Shown piece after piece: positions 1 through 8,011 of a DNA stretch of 64,000 bases. The stretch spans positions 124,001 to 188,000 of the forward strand of contig NZ_CP096019.1 of assembly GCF_023115355.1 (NCBI RefSeq), given 5' to 3'. Positions within the stretch are counted from its first letter, which is position 1; each line of letters begins with the position of its first letter. Position numbers and translations under genes: made by a program. The DNA is from Halocatena salina (GTDB lineage Archaea; Halobacteriota; Halobacteria; Halobacteriales; Haloarculaceae). The notes below the pieces were generated by a model. It made no database searches. It was not told the DNA's origin and saw only the letters and a list, made by a program, of their open reading frames with translations.

Positions 1-288
1 CGGCCGGAAGTGAACGCCGACATCGCCGAAATGACTGGATTCCTCCCAGCAGTCAAAGAGTCATTCAAACGGGATCGGTTCCAAACCCCCGTTTGGCAAG
101 GGTTCAAAAAGCTCACTTCGACCGGCAAGACGTTCCCCCAGGTTGATGGATGGTCACAGGTCGAGGCGATCATCAACGACGCTGTATCGGGAGTACTCGT
201 AGACGCAGCAACCGGCAAGTGGTCCGAGGGCGACACCAGAAAAGCACTCAAAACAGCGGCCAAGCAGGCGAACAAGGAACTCGAATAG
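1..288 (+). CDS. ABC sugar-binding protein, C-terminal part (5' end outside window)
   Basis: The reading frame is open from the first base, so only the last 95 residues are present. They look like the C-terminal lobe of a family 1 extracellular solute-binding protein: a PxVW-type segment, an alanine-rich helix pair, and a basic, glutamate-ending tail (KQANKELE). Such proteins capture sugars or oligosaccharides outside the cell and hand them to a MalF/MalG permease. The matching permeases and ATPase lie 4.6 kb downstream on the same strand, separated from it by three chitinases, so chito-oligosaccharide is the likely ligand. The GTG at base 10 is an internal codon, not a start. The family call rests on a short piece and on context. 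Confidence 0.75.
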   Translation, partial: RPEVNADIAEMTGFLPAVKESFKRDRFQTPVWQGFKKLTSTGKTFPQVDGWSQVEAIINDAVSGVLVDAATGKWSEGDTRKALKTAAKQANKELE

Positions 289-363
289 ATTCGATCGACC
301 ACAGACGCCGACACCCACTTCCAGCAGTAACTCTTAAAAAATGACAATATCGTTTAGGAAATT

Positions 364-372
364 ATTATATAG
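364..372 (+). promoter_or_regulatory. TATA-box candidate upstream of chitinase 1
   Basis: ATTATATAG sits in an AT-rich stretch after the binding-protein stop. The same nine bases occur upstream of the ATPase gene at 6811-6819. It lies about 215 bases before the chitinase 1 start, which implies a long leader or a second promoter nearer the gene. Bases 289-586 otherwise hold no gene I can support apart from very short upstream frames. AGGAGGT at 400-406 resembles a Shine-Dalgarno site but has no ATG or GTG at the usual distance. Confidence 0.45.
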
Positions 373-548
373 TGTGGGTATATCATACTAAATGGTACCC
401 AGGAGGTTGGGGACACAGTACACGCTCCAGTGAAGATAGCATCGACTGCCGATCCGTCGTTTGACGTTCGGTACTGTTGACTGTGGATCAGCTCCGACAA
501 CAGGGCTGTTTCTACCGGTGGTAGCGGAGAGCATCGGACGACGAACGA

Positions 549-590
549 ATGACAGTTCAGCATACGACAGCGAACAACGCAACACGATGA
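549..590 (+). other. 13-codon upstream mini-ORF coupled to chitinase 1
   Basis: ATG at 549 opens a 13-residue frame (MTVQHTTANNATR) whose TGA overlaps the ATG of the chitinase in an ATGA. This is the geometry of translational coupling. It may be chance in a short leader. A similar arrangement precedes chitinase 3. Confidence 0.25.
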
Positions 591-844
591 AGTTCACACG
601 ACGCACCGTTCTTCGGAAGGTATCGGCACTGTCAGCAGTGACGCTCGCCACGAGCGGGATCGCCGCGGCGGCGGACTGTAGCGGACAGACACAATGGGAT
701 TCGAACACGGCCTACAGCGGCGGCGATCGCGTGGTGTACGACGAGGCGCTCTGGGAGGCGCAGTGGTGGACGCAGGGTAACGAACCGGACACCGCAGACA
801 GCGTTTGGTCCAAGGTAGGCGACTGTAACGGTGATGGCGGTGGC
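587..844 (+). repeat. direct repeat copy A (Tat signal + CBM5/12 coding module)
   Basis: About 258 bases of this gene's 5' end match 3658-3915 with only scattered, mostly silent differences. The similarity stops abruptly at the glycine-rich linker, after which the two genes encode unrelated GH18 subtypes. This suggests recent module duplication or gene conversion. Confidence 0.9.
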
Positions 845-2308
845 AACCAGTCGCCGACCGCCTCATTCACGGCCACACCCACAGCACCAACACCGGACGA
901 ATCGATCACGTTCGACGCGAGTGGCTCCACTGACGCTGATGGCACCATCAGTAGTTATGAGTGGGAGCTCGGTGACGGCACCACGACGACCGGCCAGTCG
1001 ATCACTCACACTTACGGCTCGGCGGGTGAGTACACCGTGACGCTCACTGTCACCGACGACGCTGGCGCGACCGGCTCAGACACCACGACAGTCGTCGTCA
1101 GGACTGACGGCGGGGGTGGAACCACCAGTAACCGGATCGTGGCGTACTGGATGCAGTGGGCGCAGTACGATCGTGGCTACGTGCCTGCCGACATCCCGTT
1201 TGAGGACATCACCCACTTACAGTACGCGTTCATGCGACCCGAACAGGACGGATCGATCTCCGGTGTGGGAGACAGCTATGGACAGCGCTACCTCTTCCCT
1301 GAATCGTGGCACGATGTGACGACGATCGCCGATCTGAACGAACAGCACCCAGACGTCACGTTCCTCATTTCCATCGGCGGGTGGAACGATTCGGAGAACT
1401 TCTCGGACGCTGCGCTCACCGAGAGTTCACGTCAGACGTTCGCGGATGAGTGTGTCCGGATCATTCGGGACGGTGGGGTTGACGGTGTTGACATCGACTG
1501 GGAGTATCCCGGCGGGGGCGGCCACCCGGACAACACAGTCCGTGACGGTGATCAAGAGCGCTTTACGTTGCTCCTTCAGGCTGTCCGTGATGCGCTTGAT
1601 GTGGCTGGTCAGGAGGATGGAACGGAGTACCACCTCAGCACGGCGATGAGTGCAGACCCAGAGACAGCGAGCGGTCTCGAACACGGCACGCTTTCGTCGC
1701 TACTCGATTTCACGTCGATCATGACGTTCGACTACCGAGGCGGATTCAGCGACTACACGGGTCACCAGTCGCCGCTGTATGAGAATCCAGCCGACCCGGC
1801 GTCAAACTCTGCGGAGTGGAACGTCTCTAGCGCGCTACAGTGGTACGTCGATCAGGGATGGGATCCCGGGCAGCTGAACATGGCAATGCCGTTTTACGGC
1901 CGCAGTTTTGCGGGCGTCGAAGCGCCGAGCGGAGACGTTGGGAACGGTGTCGATGACGGGCTCTTCCAAAACTTCAGCGGAACGGGGAGCGGCTCCTTCC
2001 CACCGGACACACAAGAGAGCGGCATCTACGACTACTGGGACATCGCCACCTCGGGGGGTGAGCGTTCGGGGGGACAGGTCGATCTTTCCCAACCCGGCTG
2101 GGAAACCACCTACGACGACACCGCGGTGTCAGCGTGGAGCTACAACCAGGATGAATCGCTCGTGATCAGCCACGAAACCCCACAAACCGTCGAGGAGAAG
2201 ATGGCGTGGCTTTCGAACAGCGACTACGGCGGTACGATGCTCTGGGCGCTATCACACGATACAGTGGACCACACGCTGTTGACGAGGCTCAGTGACACGC
2301 TGCTGTGA
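587..2308 (+). CDS. secreted GH18 chitinase (CBM5/12 - PKD - GH18), chitinase 1
   Basis: This 573-residue endochitinase should hydrolyse chitin outside the cell. Residues 1-29 are a Tat signal (TRRTVLRK, then a hydrophobic run ending GIAAAA). Residues 30-80 form a small aromatic-rich CBM5/12 chitin-binding module (AQWW, W74, closing cysteine). Residues 88-172 are a PKD domain. The GH18 barrel starts near residue 183 (RIVAYWMQW), has the SIGGW strand at 262-266, and carries the full DxxDxDxE signature DGVDIDWE at 299-306 with E306 as acid catalyst. The ATG at 587 was chosen because it starts the Tat signal, although the frame is open further upstream. The first 86 codons are nearly identical to those of the gene at 3658. 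Confidence 0.95.
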   Translation: MKFTRRTVLRKVSALSAVTLATSGIAAAADCSGQTQWDSNTAYSGGDRVVYDEALWEAQWWTQGNEPDTADSVWSKVGDCNGDGGGNQSPTASFTATPTAPTPDESITFDASGSTDADGTISSYEWELGDGTTTTGQSITHTYGSAGEYTVTLTVTDDAGATGSDTTTVVVRTDGGGGTTSNRIVAYWMQWAQYDRGYVPADIPFEDITHLQYAFMRPEQDGSISGVGDSYGQRYLFPESWHDVTTIADLNEQHPDVTFLISIGGWNDSENFSDAALTESSRQTFADECVRIIRDGGVDGVDIDWEYPGGGGHPDNTVRDGDQERFTLLLQAVRDALDVAGQEDGTEYHLSTAMSADPETASGLEHGTLSSLLDFTSIMTFDYRGGFSDYTGHQSPLYENPADPASNSAEWNVSSALQWYVDQGWDPGQLNMAMPFYGRSFAGVEAPSGDVGNGVDDGLFQNFSGTGSGSFPPDTQESGIYDYWDIATSGGERSGGQVDLSQPGWETTYDDTAVSAWSYNQDESLVISHETPQTVEEKMAWLSNSDYGGTMLWALSHDTVDHTLLTRLSDTLL

Positions 2309-2453
2309 ACGAGGAAGCGTTGCTAACGGGGGCCGAACGAGATCCGTCGACAGTTCCCATCCGGGCTGTTTGCGCTTGATGGATCACATACCCGGTCGCC
2401 CGTTACGGTTCGGAAGATCAACCAGCACCGGATTAGAACACTGAACACGACCA

Positions 2454-3605
2454 ATGACACGAGAATCCTTCGAACAAACCCGTCGTGGAATGCTCCGCAC
2501 GACGGCGACCCTGCTCGCTATGGGCGGTATCGGAACAGTATCAGCAACACAGTATCCAGCGTGGAATTCGGAGACGTTGTACAACGCCGGTGATCGCGTC
2601 ACACACGATGGCTCGGTCTGGGAGGCAACAGGCCCATCACGGAATGCTGAACCATCGGCGTCGTCGGCGTATTGGAAAGTTTCGAACGGTGAGAGCGGTG
2701 AAAACGATGGAGACAGCGGAACCGCCGGCGCGTCGGTGTTTGCTCCGTACAACCACATGACGACGAACACGGAGACTAGCCTCCTCGATCAGTACCAGCA
2801 GGCTGGCAACGATGCGGTGACAGCGGCGTTCGTCCTCTCAGATGGCAACGGAAACGCGGCGTGGGACGGGGCGGCAGACATGCACGTCGGCGAGGCTGGT
2901 TTAGCATCGGAAATACAAGCCTATCAGGATCAGGGTGGCACCGTGATCGTCTCCTTCGGAGGGGCGGTCGGGACGATGATCGCACAGGACACCTCTGACA
3001 TCGCCAAGATCAAAACAGAGTATCAGGATGTCATCGACACCTACGGCGTGACTCACCTCGATTTCGATATCGAGTCGGTCGACCAGGCGGCAGTCGATCG
3101 GCGCAACCAGGCGCTCTCGGAACTCCAGGACGAAAACGCCGAGTTACAGGTGTCCTATACCTTGCGCTGTCGGACGACTGGACTCACCAGCCATGGCCAG
3201 TACGTCGTCGAAAGCGCGAAACGCCACGGCGTCGATCTCGGGTTCATCAACGTTATGACGATGAACTACGGCTGGGTTCCGCCGAGCGCGAGTACGATCA
3301 CGGATTCGGCCAACGGCACGCACTCCGATCTGGCGTCGATCTTCCCGAATAGATCCGCCGCAGAGATCTGGCAGATGGTCGGACTCACGCCGATGATCGG
3401 CGTCAACAACGTCGGTGGCACCCACGCGTTAGCGGACGCACAGGACGTCGCATCGTTCGTCCAGAACACGGGTGTCGGCCTCGTGTCGTTCTGGTCGCTC
3501 GACCGGGACAACGGTGGCTGTCCGGACGGCTCGGTGTCGGCCACCTGTAGCGGCATCTCACAGTCCCCCTACGAATTCTCCCAGATCTACAATCAAGTGC
3601 AATGA
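2454..3605 (+). CDS. secreted GH18 chitinase (CBM5/12 - GH18, PF-ChiA-like), chitinase 2
   Basis: The 383-residue protein starts with a Tat signal (TRRGMLRTTATLLAMGG, cleavage near residue 31). A short CBM5/12-like module follows (about 34-77, YPAWN, GDRV, YWKVS), then an acidic linker. The GH18 domain runs from about residue 95 and has the SFGG strand at 167-170. Its catalytic strand reads THLDFDIE at 200-207, with D203, D205 and E207 as the acidic set. T200 replaces the first aspartate of the classical signature, as in the archaeal Pyrococcus ChiA-like GH18 subgroup. It probably acts with chitinases 1 and 3 on different chain ends or chain lengths. Its N-terminus is not part of the near-identical repeat the other two share. 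Confidence 0.92.
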   Translation: MTRESFEQTRRGMLRTTATLLAMGGIGTVSATQYPAWNSETLYNAGDRVTHDGSVWEATGPSRNAEPSASSAYWKVSNGESGENDGDSGTAGASVFAPYNHMTTNTETSLLDQYQQAGNDAVTAAFVLSDGNGNAAWDGAADMHVGEAGLASEIQAYQDQGGTVIVSFGGAVGTMIAQDTSDIAKIKTEYQDVIDTYGVTHLDFDIESVDQAAVDRRNQALSELQDENAELQVSYTLRCRTTGLTSHGQYVVESAKRHGVDLGFINVMTMNYGWVPPSASTITDSANGTHSDLASIFPNRSAAEIWQMVGLTPMIGVNNVGGTHALADAQDVASFVQNTGVGLVSFWSLDRDNGGCPDGSVSATCSGISQSPYEFSQIYNQVQ

Positions 3606-3661
3606 GAACGGTACTGACGCGGATCAGAGACACGTGGAAAATAACAAACCTAACACGATGA
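3602..3661 (+). other. 19-codon mini-ORF bridging chitinase 2 and chitinase 3
   Basis: ATG at 3602 overlaps the chitinase 2 stop (ATGA). The frame runs 19 residues (MRTVLTRIRDTWKITNLTR) and its TGA overlaps the chitinase 3 ATG, again as ATGA. This would let ribosomes pass from one gene to the next without release. No homology is recognisable, and the peptide itself may be irrelevant. Confidence 0.3.
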
Positions 3662-3915
3662 AATACACACGACGCACCATCCTTCGGAAGGTATCGGCAC
3701 TGTCAGCAGTGACGCTCGCCACGAGCGGGATCGCCGCGGCGGCGGACTGTAGTGGACAGGCACAGTGGGATTCAAACACGGCCTACAGCGGCGGTGATCG
3801 CGTGGTGTACGACGAGGCGCTCTGGGAGGCGCAGTGGTGGACGCAGGGTAACGAGCCCGACACCGCAGACAGCGTTTGGTCTAAGGTCGGTGACTGCAAC
3901 GGCGACGGTGGCGGT
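3658..3915 (+). repeat. direct repeat copy B (Tat signal + CBM5/12 coding module)
   Basis: This is the second copy of the module at 587-844. Even AACACGATGAA around the start codon is shared. It is a substrate for recombination that would delete about 3.07 kb, including chitinase 2. Confidence 0.9.
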
Positions 3916-4788
3916 GGCGACGACGGTGGCGGTGGCGACGACGGTGGGAAAGAAAACGACGTGTTCGCTCCATACGAGGGGACATGGGGTGATCTCGTCG
4001 GAAACACACGGGCGGCGAGCACAAATCGCGTGATCGCCTCGTTCGTCGGTGACGCGACGGCTGGCGACGGAGTGAATCCCGGTTGGCTCACGTCCGCCGG
4101 TCAGCGACCGCTCTCGGATTTCACCGACGAGATCCAGACGCTCCAAGAACAGGGAATCGACGTGTGGGTCGCCATCGGCGGGTGGCACGGACGGACGGTC
4201 GCCCGCGACGCGAGCGATGCAACTGAGGCGAAACAGGGCTACGAGGAGATCATCGACACGCTTGGAGTTACACACATCGACATCGACGACGAGAACGCAC
4301 AAGGTGGACGGCCCGACAGCGTCTACCGGATCCGGAACGAGGCCCTGGCAATGCTCCAAGCCGAGCGCCCGGACGTGAAAGTTTCCTATACGGTTCCTGC
4401 CGGTCGGAACGGCATCGAGAACCGGAACTACTCGCCCGCCAAGGAGATGGTCAGTGACGCCGTCAGCGCGGGCGTCGATCTCGAGTACGTCAACATCATG
4501 ACCATGGACTTCAACCCCACGACCGCCGAGATCATCCGCTCGGCGGGCGAAGGCACAGTCCAATGGCTCGAGCAGATCTACCCCAACAAATCGACCCAGG
4601 AACGCTGGGAAATGCTCGGTGTCACACCGAACATCGGTGAATCAGGATTCACGACGGATACGGCCAGCGCCGTCGTCGAATGGGCAGAACAACAGGACAT
4701 CGGGCTACTCACGTTCTGGGCGCTGTATAAGTCCAGTTCCGTAGCCCAATCGGAGATCTTCTACCAGTTCGAAAACGGTGGAAACTAA
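3658..4788 (+). CDS. secreted GH18 chitinase (CBM5/12 - Gly/Asp linker - GH18), chitinase 3
   Basis: The 376-residue protein begins with a Tat signal and CBM5/12 module (1-80) almost identical to chitinase 1. An imperfect GGGGDD repeat linker (84-97) follows, then a GH18 barrel of the same subgroup as chitinase 2. The catalytic strand THIDIDDE at 205-212 supplies D208, D210 and E212, and AIGGW lies at 172-176. D211 sits where the subgroup usually has a hydrophobic residue. Conserved WALYK near the C-terminus fits the substrate-binding tryptophan. The ATG at 3658 starts the Tat signal; the open frame extends upstream into chitinase 2 and is not used. Confidence 0.93.
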   Translation: MKYTRRTILRKVSALSAVTLATSGIAAAADCSGQAQWDSNTAYSGGDRVVYDEALWEAQWWTQGNEPDTADSVWSKVGDCNGDGGGGDDGGGGDDGGKENDVFAPYEGTWGDLVGNTRAASTNRVIASFVGDATAGDGVNPGWLTSAGQRPLSDFTDEIQTLQEQGIDVWVAIGGWHGRTVARDASDATEAKQGYEEIIDTLGVTHIDIDDENAQGGRPDSVYRIRNEALAMLQAERPDVKVSYTVPAGRNGIENRNYSPAKEMVSDAVSAGVDLEYVNIMTMDFNPTTAEIIRSAGEGTVQWLEQIYPNKSTQERWEMLGVTPNIGESGFTTDTASAVVEWAEQQDIGLLTFWALYKSSSVAQSEIFYQFENGGN

Positions 4789-4876
4789 GCTGGTCGGAAG
4801 CCCACCCTCCGTGTGGCGACTGATACGGATACCGGTGTGAGTCGGGCTTGTCCGTGTGTTTTTTCGAACGTAATAT

Positions 4877-4895
4877 CTATCGGAAAAACCGATAG
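4877..4895. promoter_or_regulatory. perfect inverted repeat before the permease operon (operator candidate)
   Basis: CTATCGG-AAAAA-CCGATAG is a perfect 7-base inverted repeat, 16 bases before the permease start and inside the AT-rich promoter zone. It is not followed by a T-run, so an operator is more likely than a terminator. No dedicated regulator gene is visible nearby. Confidence 0.5.
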
Positions 4896-4911
4896 TAAAA
4901 TATAGTTGGCT

Positions 4912-5901
4912 ATGAAAGATGACGATATGCTGCCATCGATAGTTACCATCACGCAGACACTCCGAGAGTGGATACCGCTTCCGGATTTCGGGATGGACGA
5001 TGAGACGTCGTTCGCGTACTGGTTGTTGCTACCGGCGCTGGCGATGATGTTCGTCATTCATTTCATCCCGATTGTATGGGGAGTTATCATCAGCTTCATG
5101 CGAGTCGATGCGGAGTACATTACCGATTGGACCCAAGCGCCGTTCATCGGGGTGGAACATTATCTTGCGATCTTCGATATGAACACCGCTGTCGGCTCAT
5201 CGTTTTGGACCGCGCTTCGGCAGACGTTTCTGTTCGGCATCGGGACCACGATCGGCGTGTACGTGTTGGGGTTGGTAACTGCGCTGTTGTTGAACAGAAA
5301 CTTTCGCGGGAAGCTCATGGCACGAACGGTTGTGTTGGTGCCGTACATCGCGCCAGCGGTTGCGACGGTGTTCATCTGGCGCATGATGCTCAGCTCCGAA
5401 ACGGGGATCATCAACGAGATGCTCATGACTCTCGGTCTCATCAACGATGAGATCTTTTGGCTCGTCGGTGAGAACTCCATTTATTCGATTATCATCGTTA
5501 ACATCTGGAAGAATTTCCCGTTTGCAGCGATCATGCTGTACGCGGGATTACAGTCGATCCCCGAGCAGTTGTACGAAGCGGCTGCCATCGATGGTGCCAG
5601 CCGATGGGCGACGTTCCGTCACATCACGTTCCCGCAGCTCAAACCAGTCACGGCCGTTATCGTGCTGTTGATGATCGTTTGGTCGTTCATCAACTTCACA
5701 ATCCCCTACCTGTTGTTGGGACAACAGCCGAGTCCATCGGGTGAGGTACTGATGTTATTCATCTACAATTACGCGTTCAAGAACCTGACGTACGGTCTCG
5801 GCGCGGCGTTGTCAGTGATCCTGCTCGTCGTTGCAATGGTGCTCTCGTATCTCTACTACAAGAAGACGATGGAGTCGAACGTACAAGGGGGTGCGATCTG
5901 A
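4912..5901 (+). CDS. ABC sugar transporter permease, MalF/UgpA type
   Basis: This 329-residue inner-membrane permease has about six hydrophobic segments. The cytoplasmic EAA loop (EQLYEAAAIDGASRWATFRH, about 215-235) contacts the ATPase. It should form a heterodimer with the next gene product and take chito-oligosaccharides from the binding protein encoded at the window start. ATG 4912 is preferred to the TTG at 4906. The stop is one base from the next ATG, so the two are co-translated. Substrate assignment comes from the adjacent chitinases only. Confidence 0.93.
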   Translation: MKDDDMLPSIVTITQTLREWIPLPDFGMDDETSFAYWLLLPALAMMFVIHFIPIVWGVIISFMRVDAEYITDWTQAPFIGVEHYLAIFDMNTAVGSSFWTALRQTFLFGIGTTIGVYVLGLVTALLLNRNFRGKLMARTVVLVPYIAPAVATVFIWRMMLSSETGIINEMLMTLGLINDEIFWLVGENSIYSIIIVNIWKNFPFAAIMLYAGLQSIPEQLYEAAAIDGASRWATFRHITFPQLKPVTAVIVLLMIVWSFINFTIPYLLLGQQPSPSGEVLMLFIYNYAFKNLTYGLGAALSVILLVVAMVLSYLYYKKTMESNVQGGAI

Positions 5902-5902
5902 G

Positions 5903-6784
5903 ATGTCGGTGTTGCCAGAGGAGTTTCAGCTGTCGTCCACTGGACGGGAACTCATCGCTGACGCGGTCGCAAAGTTCCTATTGGGGATCGTGTTGTTATT
6001 CGCGTTGTTTCCGATCTGGATGATGATCATAACGAGCTTCAACGAACGCTCACAGCTGTTACAATCGGGTGTAACGCTGATTCCCACCACGTTCCACGTG
6101 GAGAACTACATCAACATGTGGAACCGTTTCCCCCTCGTTGATTACTTCCTCAACAGCCTCATCATCTCCGGAGCGACGACGGTTATCTGTCTACTGGTGG
6201 CGAGTCTGGCAGCGTATTCGTTCTCCCGCTATGACTTCCCAGGCAAGGACCTGTTCGGACTGACGATCTTGAGCACGCAGATGATCCCCGGAGTGCTCAT
6301 TCTGATTCCGATGTTCATGATGTTTATCACGATACAAGAAAGACTCATGATCGATATGGTGAACACCTACCACGGGATTATCTTCATCTACTCGACGTTC
6401 ACAGTCCCGTTTGCCATCTGGATGCTTCGTGGGTATTTCGACACCATCCCGACGGCGCTCGAAGAGGCCGCGCGCATCGACGGCTGTACGCGGACCCAAG
6501 CGCTGTTTTACATCGTGTTGCCGCTTGCTTTGCCCGGCATCGCCGCGACGGGGATGTTCGTATTCATTATCGCGTTCAACGAGGTGCTGTTCGCCTCAGT
6601 GATGGCATCGGACAACGTGACACCCTTTGCGATCGGTATTCAGGAGTTCAATACGAACACACGGACTTACTGGACCGAGATGATGGCCGCCGCAACGGTT
6701 TCGTCCGTGCCGTTGCTGTTGATCTTCGTCCTCTTTCAAAGACAGATCGTCTCGGGACTCACCGCCGGAGGCGTCAAGCAGTGA
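5903..6784 (+). CDS. ABC sugar transporter permease, MalG type
   Basis: The 293-residue second permease subunit has six predicted transmembrane helices and a clear EAA loop (ALEEAARIDGCTRTQALFYI, about 192-211). ATG 5903 lies one base after the stop of the first permease. It pairs with MalF-type permease and MalK-type ATPase in an oligosaccharide importer. The family assignment is secure; the sugar is inferred from the chitinase context. Confidence 0.93.
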   Translation: MSVLPEEFQLSSTGRELIADAVAKFLLGIVLLFALFPIWMMIITSFNERSQLLQSGVTLIPTTFHVENYINMWNRFPLVDYFLNSLIISGATTVICLLVASLAAYSFSRYDFPGKDLFGLTILSTQMIPGVLILIPMFMMFITIQERLMIDMVNTYHGIIFIYSTFTVPFAIWMLRGYFDTIPTALEEAARIDGCTRTQALFYIVLPLALPGIAATGMFVFIIAFNEVLFASVMASDNVTPFAIGIQEFNTNTRTYWTEMMAAATVSSVPLLLIFVLFQRQIVSGLTAGGVKQ

Positions 6785-6810
6785 TCGAACCTTCGATCGT
6801 ACAGAAAACT

Positions 6811-6819
6811 ATTATATAG
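6811..6819 (+). promoter_or_regulatory. TATA-box candidate for the ATPase gene
   Basis: ATTATATAG, identical to the element at 364-372, lies 24 bases before the ATPase ATG. This is the spacing expected for a nearly leaderless haloarchaeal transcript. It suggests the ATPase has its own promoter as well as read-through from the permeases. Confidence 0.6.
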
Positions 6820-6842
6820 GAGAGTTGCCAATACACGTATAC

Positions 6843-7961
6843 ATGGGAACGGTCGAACTGCGGAATCTCACGAAAACGTTCGGTAGCGGTGAGAACGCGA
6901 TCGTCGCCGTCGACGATCTCTCGATCCAGCTCGAAGACGGCGAGTTTCTGGTACTAGTCGGGCCATCCGGGTGTGGGAAGTCGACGACACTCCGAATGAC
7001 GGCCGGACTAGAAACGGCCACTGCTGGCGACATCCGGATCGACGACACATCGGTCACGGACCGGGAGCCACGAGATCGGGACATCGCTATGGTGTTCCAG
7101 AACTACGCGTTGTATCCCCACATGACGGCTCGGGAGAACATGTCGTTCGGTCTCAAGATGAACACCGACCGATCCGAGACAGAGATCACCGAGCGCGTCG
7201 AGGAGGTCGCCGAGATCATGGGGATCGAGGAACTTCTGGGTGACGAGCCGAGCGAACTGTCCGGTGGACAACAACAGCGCGTGGCGCTCGGGCGCGCCAT
7301 CGTCCGCGATCCGGAGGTGTTCCTGATGGACGAACCACTCTCGAATTTGGACGCAAAACTTCGAACCCAGATGCGAACCGAACTTCAGGCACTCCAGGAG
7401 GATCTCGAAACGACGACGATCTACGTGACTCACGATCAGACCGAAGCGATGACGATGGGCGATCGAATTGCCGTGCTTGACGACGGCGAACTCCAGCAGA
7501 TCGGGACACCGCTAGAATGTTATAATCGACCGGCAAACAGATTCGTCGCGGGCTTCATCGGCTCACCGTCGATGAACTTCATCGACGTCACCCTCGAAGA
7601 CGGTGCGTTGGTCCATCCCGAATTCGAATACGATTTAGCGGAGCCGACGCTCGAAACCCTGAATGGACAGACTGATCTCGTTTTGGGAGTTCGACCCGAG
7701 GATATCGAACTCGCGGAGACGGGCGGTATCGAGGCATCCGCGCAGGTAATCGAGCCACTCGGGGATTTCTCTCACCTTCACGCGTCGATCGGGAGCGATA
7801 CGGTTACTGTCACCGTTGCGGCCGGTACAGCCGTTCCGAGAGACGAACCACTCGGACTGTCGCTCCCCGAAGAACGGATCCATCTGTTCGATCGAGTGTC
7901 AGGAGCCGCACTCAAAAACAGCGACGCCCCTGTCGAAAACGTTCACCTGCTGACTGCGTGA
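6843..7961 (+). CDS. ABC transporter ATP-binding protein, MalK/UgpC type
   Basis: The 372-residue ATPase powers the sugar importer. It shows Walker A GPSGCGKST (40-48), the Q-loop Q86, the signature LSGGQQQR (139-146), Walker B with E164, the D-loop and switch H197. A C-terminal TOBE/OB regulatory domain starts near residue 240 (LGVRPED about 281). Length and layout match sugar-importer CUT1 ATPases. ATG 6843 is used, just after its own TATA box; a TTG at 6825 is possible but weaker. It closes the + strand chitin cluster and is convergent with the dehydrogenase gene. Confidence 0.95.
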   Translation: MGTVELRNLTKTFGSGENAIVAVDDLSIQLEDGEFLVLVGPSGCGKSTTLRMTAGLETATAGDIRIDDTSVTDREPRDRDIAMVFQNYALYPHMTARENMSFGLKMNTDRSETEITERVEEVAEIMGIEELLGDEPSELSGGQQQRVALGRAIVRDPEVFLMDEPLSNLDAKLRTQMRTELQALQEDLETTTIYVTHDQTEAMTMGDRIAVLDDGELQQIGTPLECYNRPANRFVAGFIGSPSMNFIDVTLEDGALVHPEFEYDLAEPTLETLNGQTDLVLGVRPEDIELAETGGIEASAQVIEPLGDFSHLHASIGSDTVTVTVAAGTAVPRDEPLGLSLPEERIHLFDRVSGAALKNSDAPVENVHLLTA

Positions 7962-8011
7962 TGTGGTGCGATGCCGTCAGTAGTCAGAGGAGAGTAATCC
8001 GGCAGCAGCAG

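Noticed and set aside
3898-3948. GGTGGCGAC-type tandem repeat
   Set aside because: It encodes the glycine/aspartate linker of chitinase 3, not a CRISPR or regulatory repeat.
3772-4563. 263-codon open frame antisense to chitinase 3
   Set aside because: It arises from codon bias of the real gene; composition is cysteine/valine/arginine-biased with no family likeness and no promoter.
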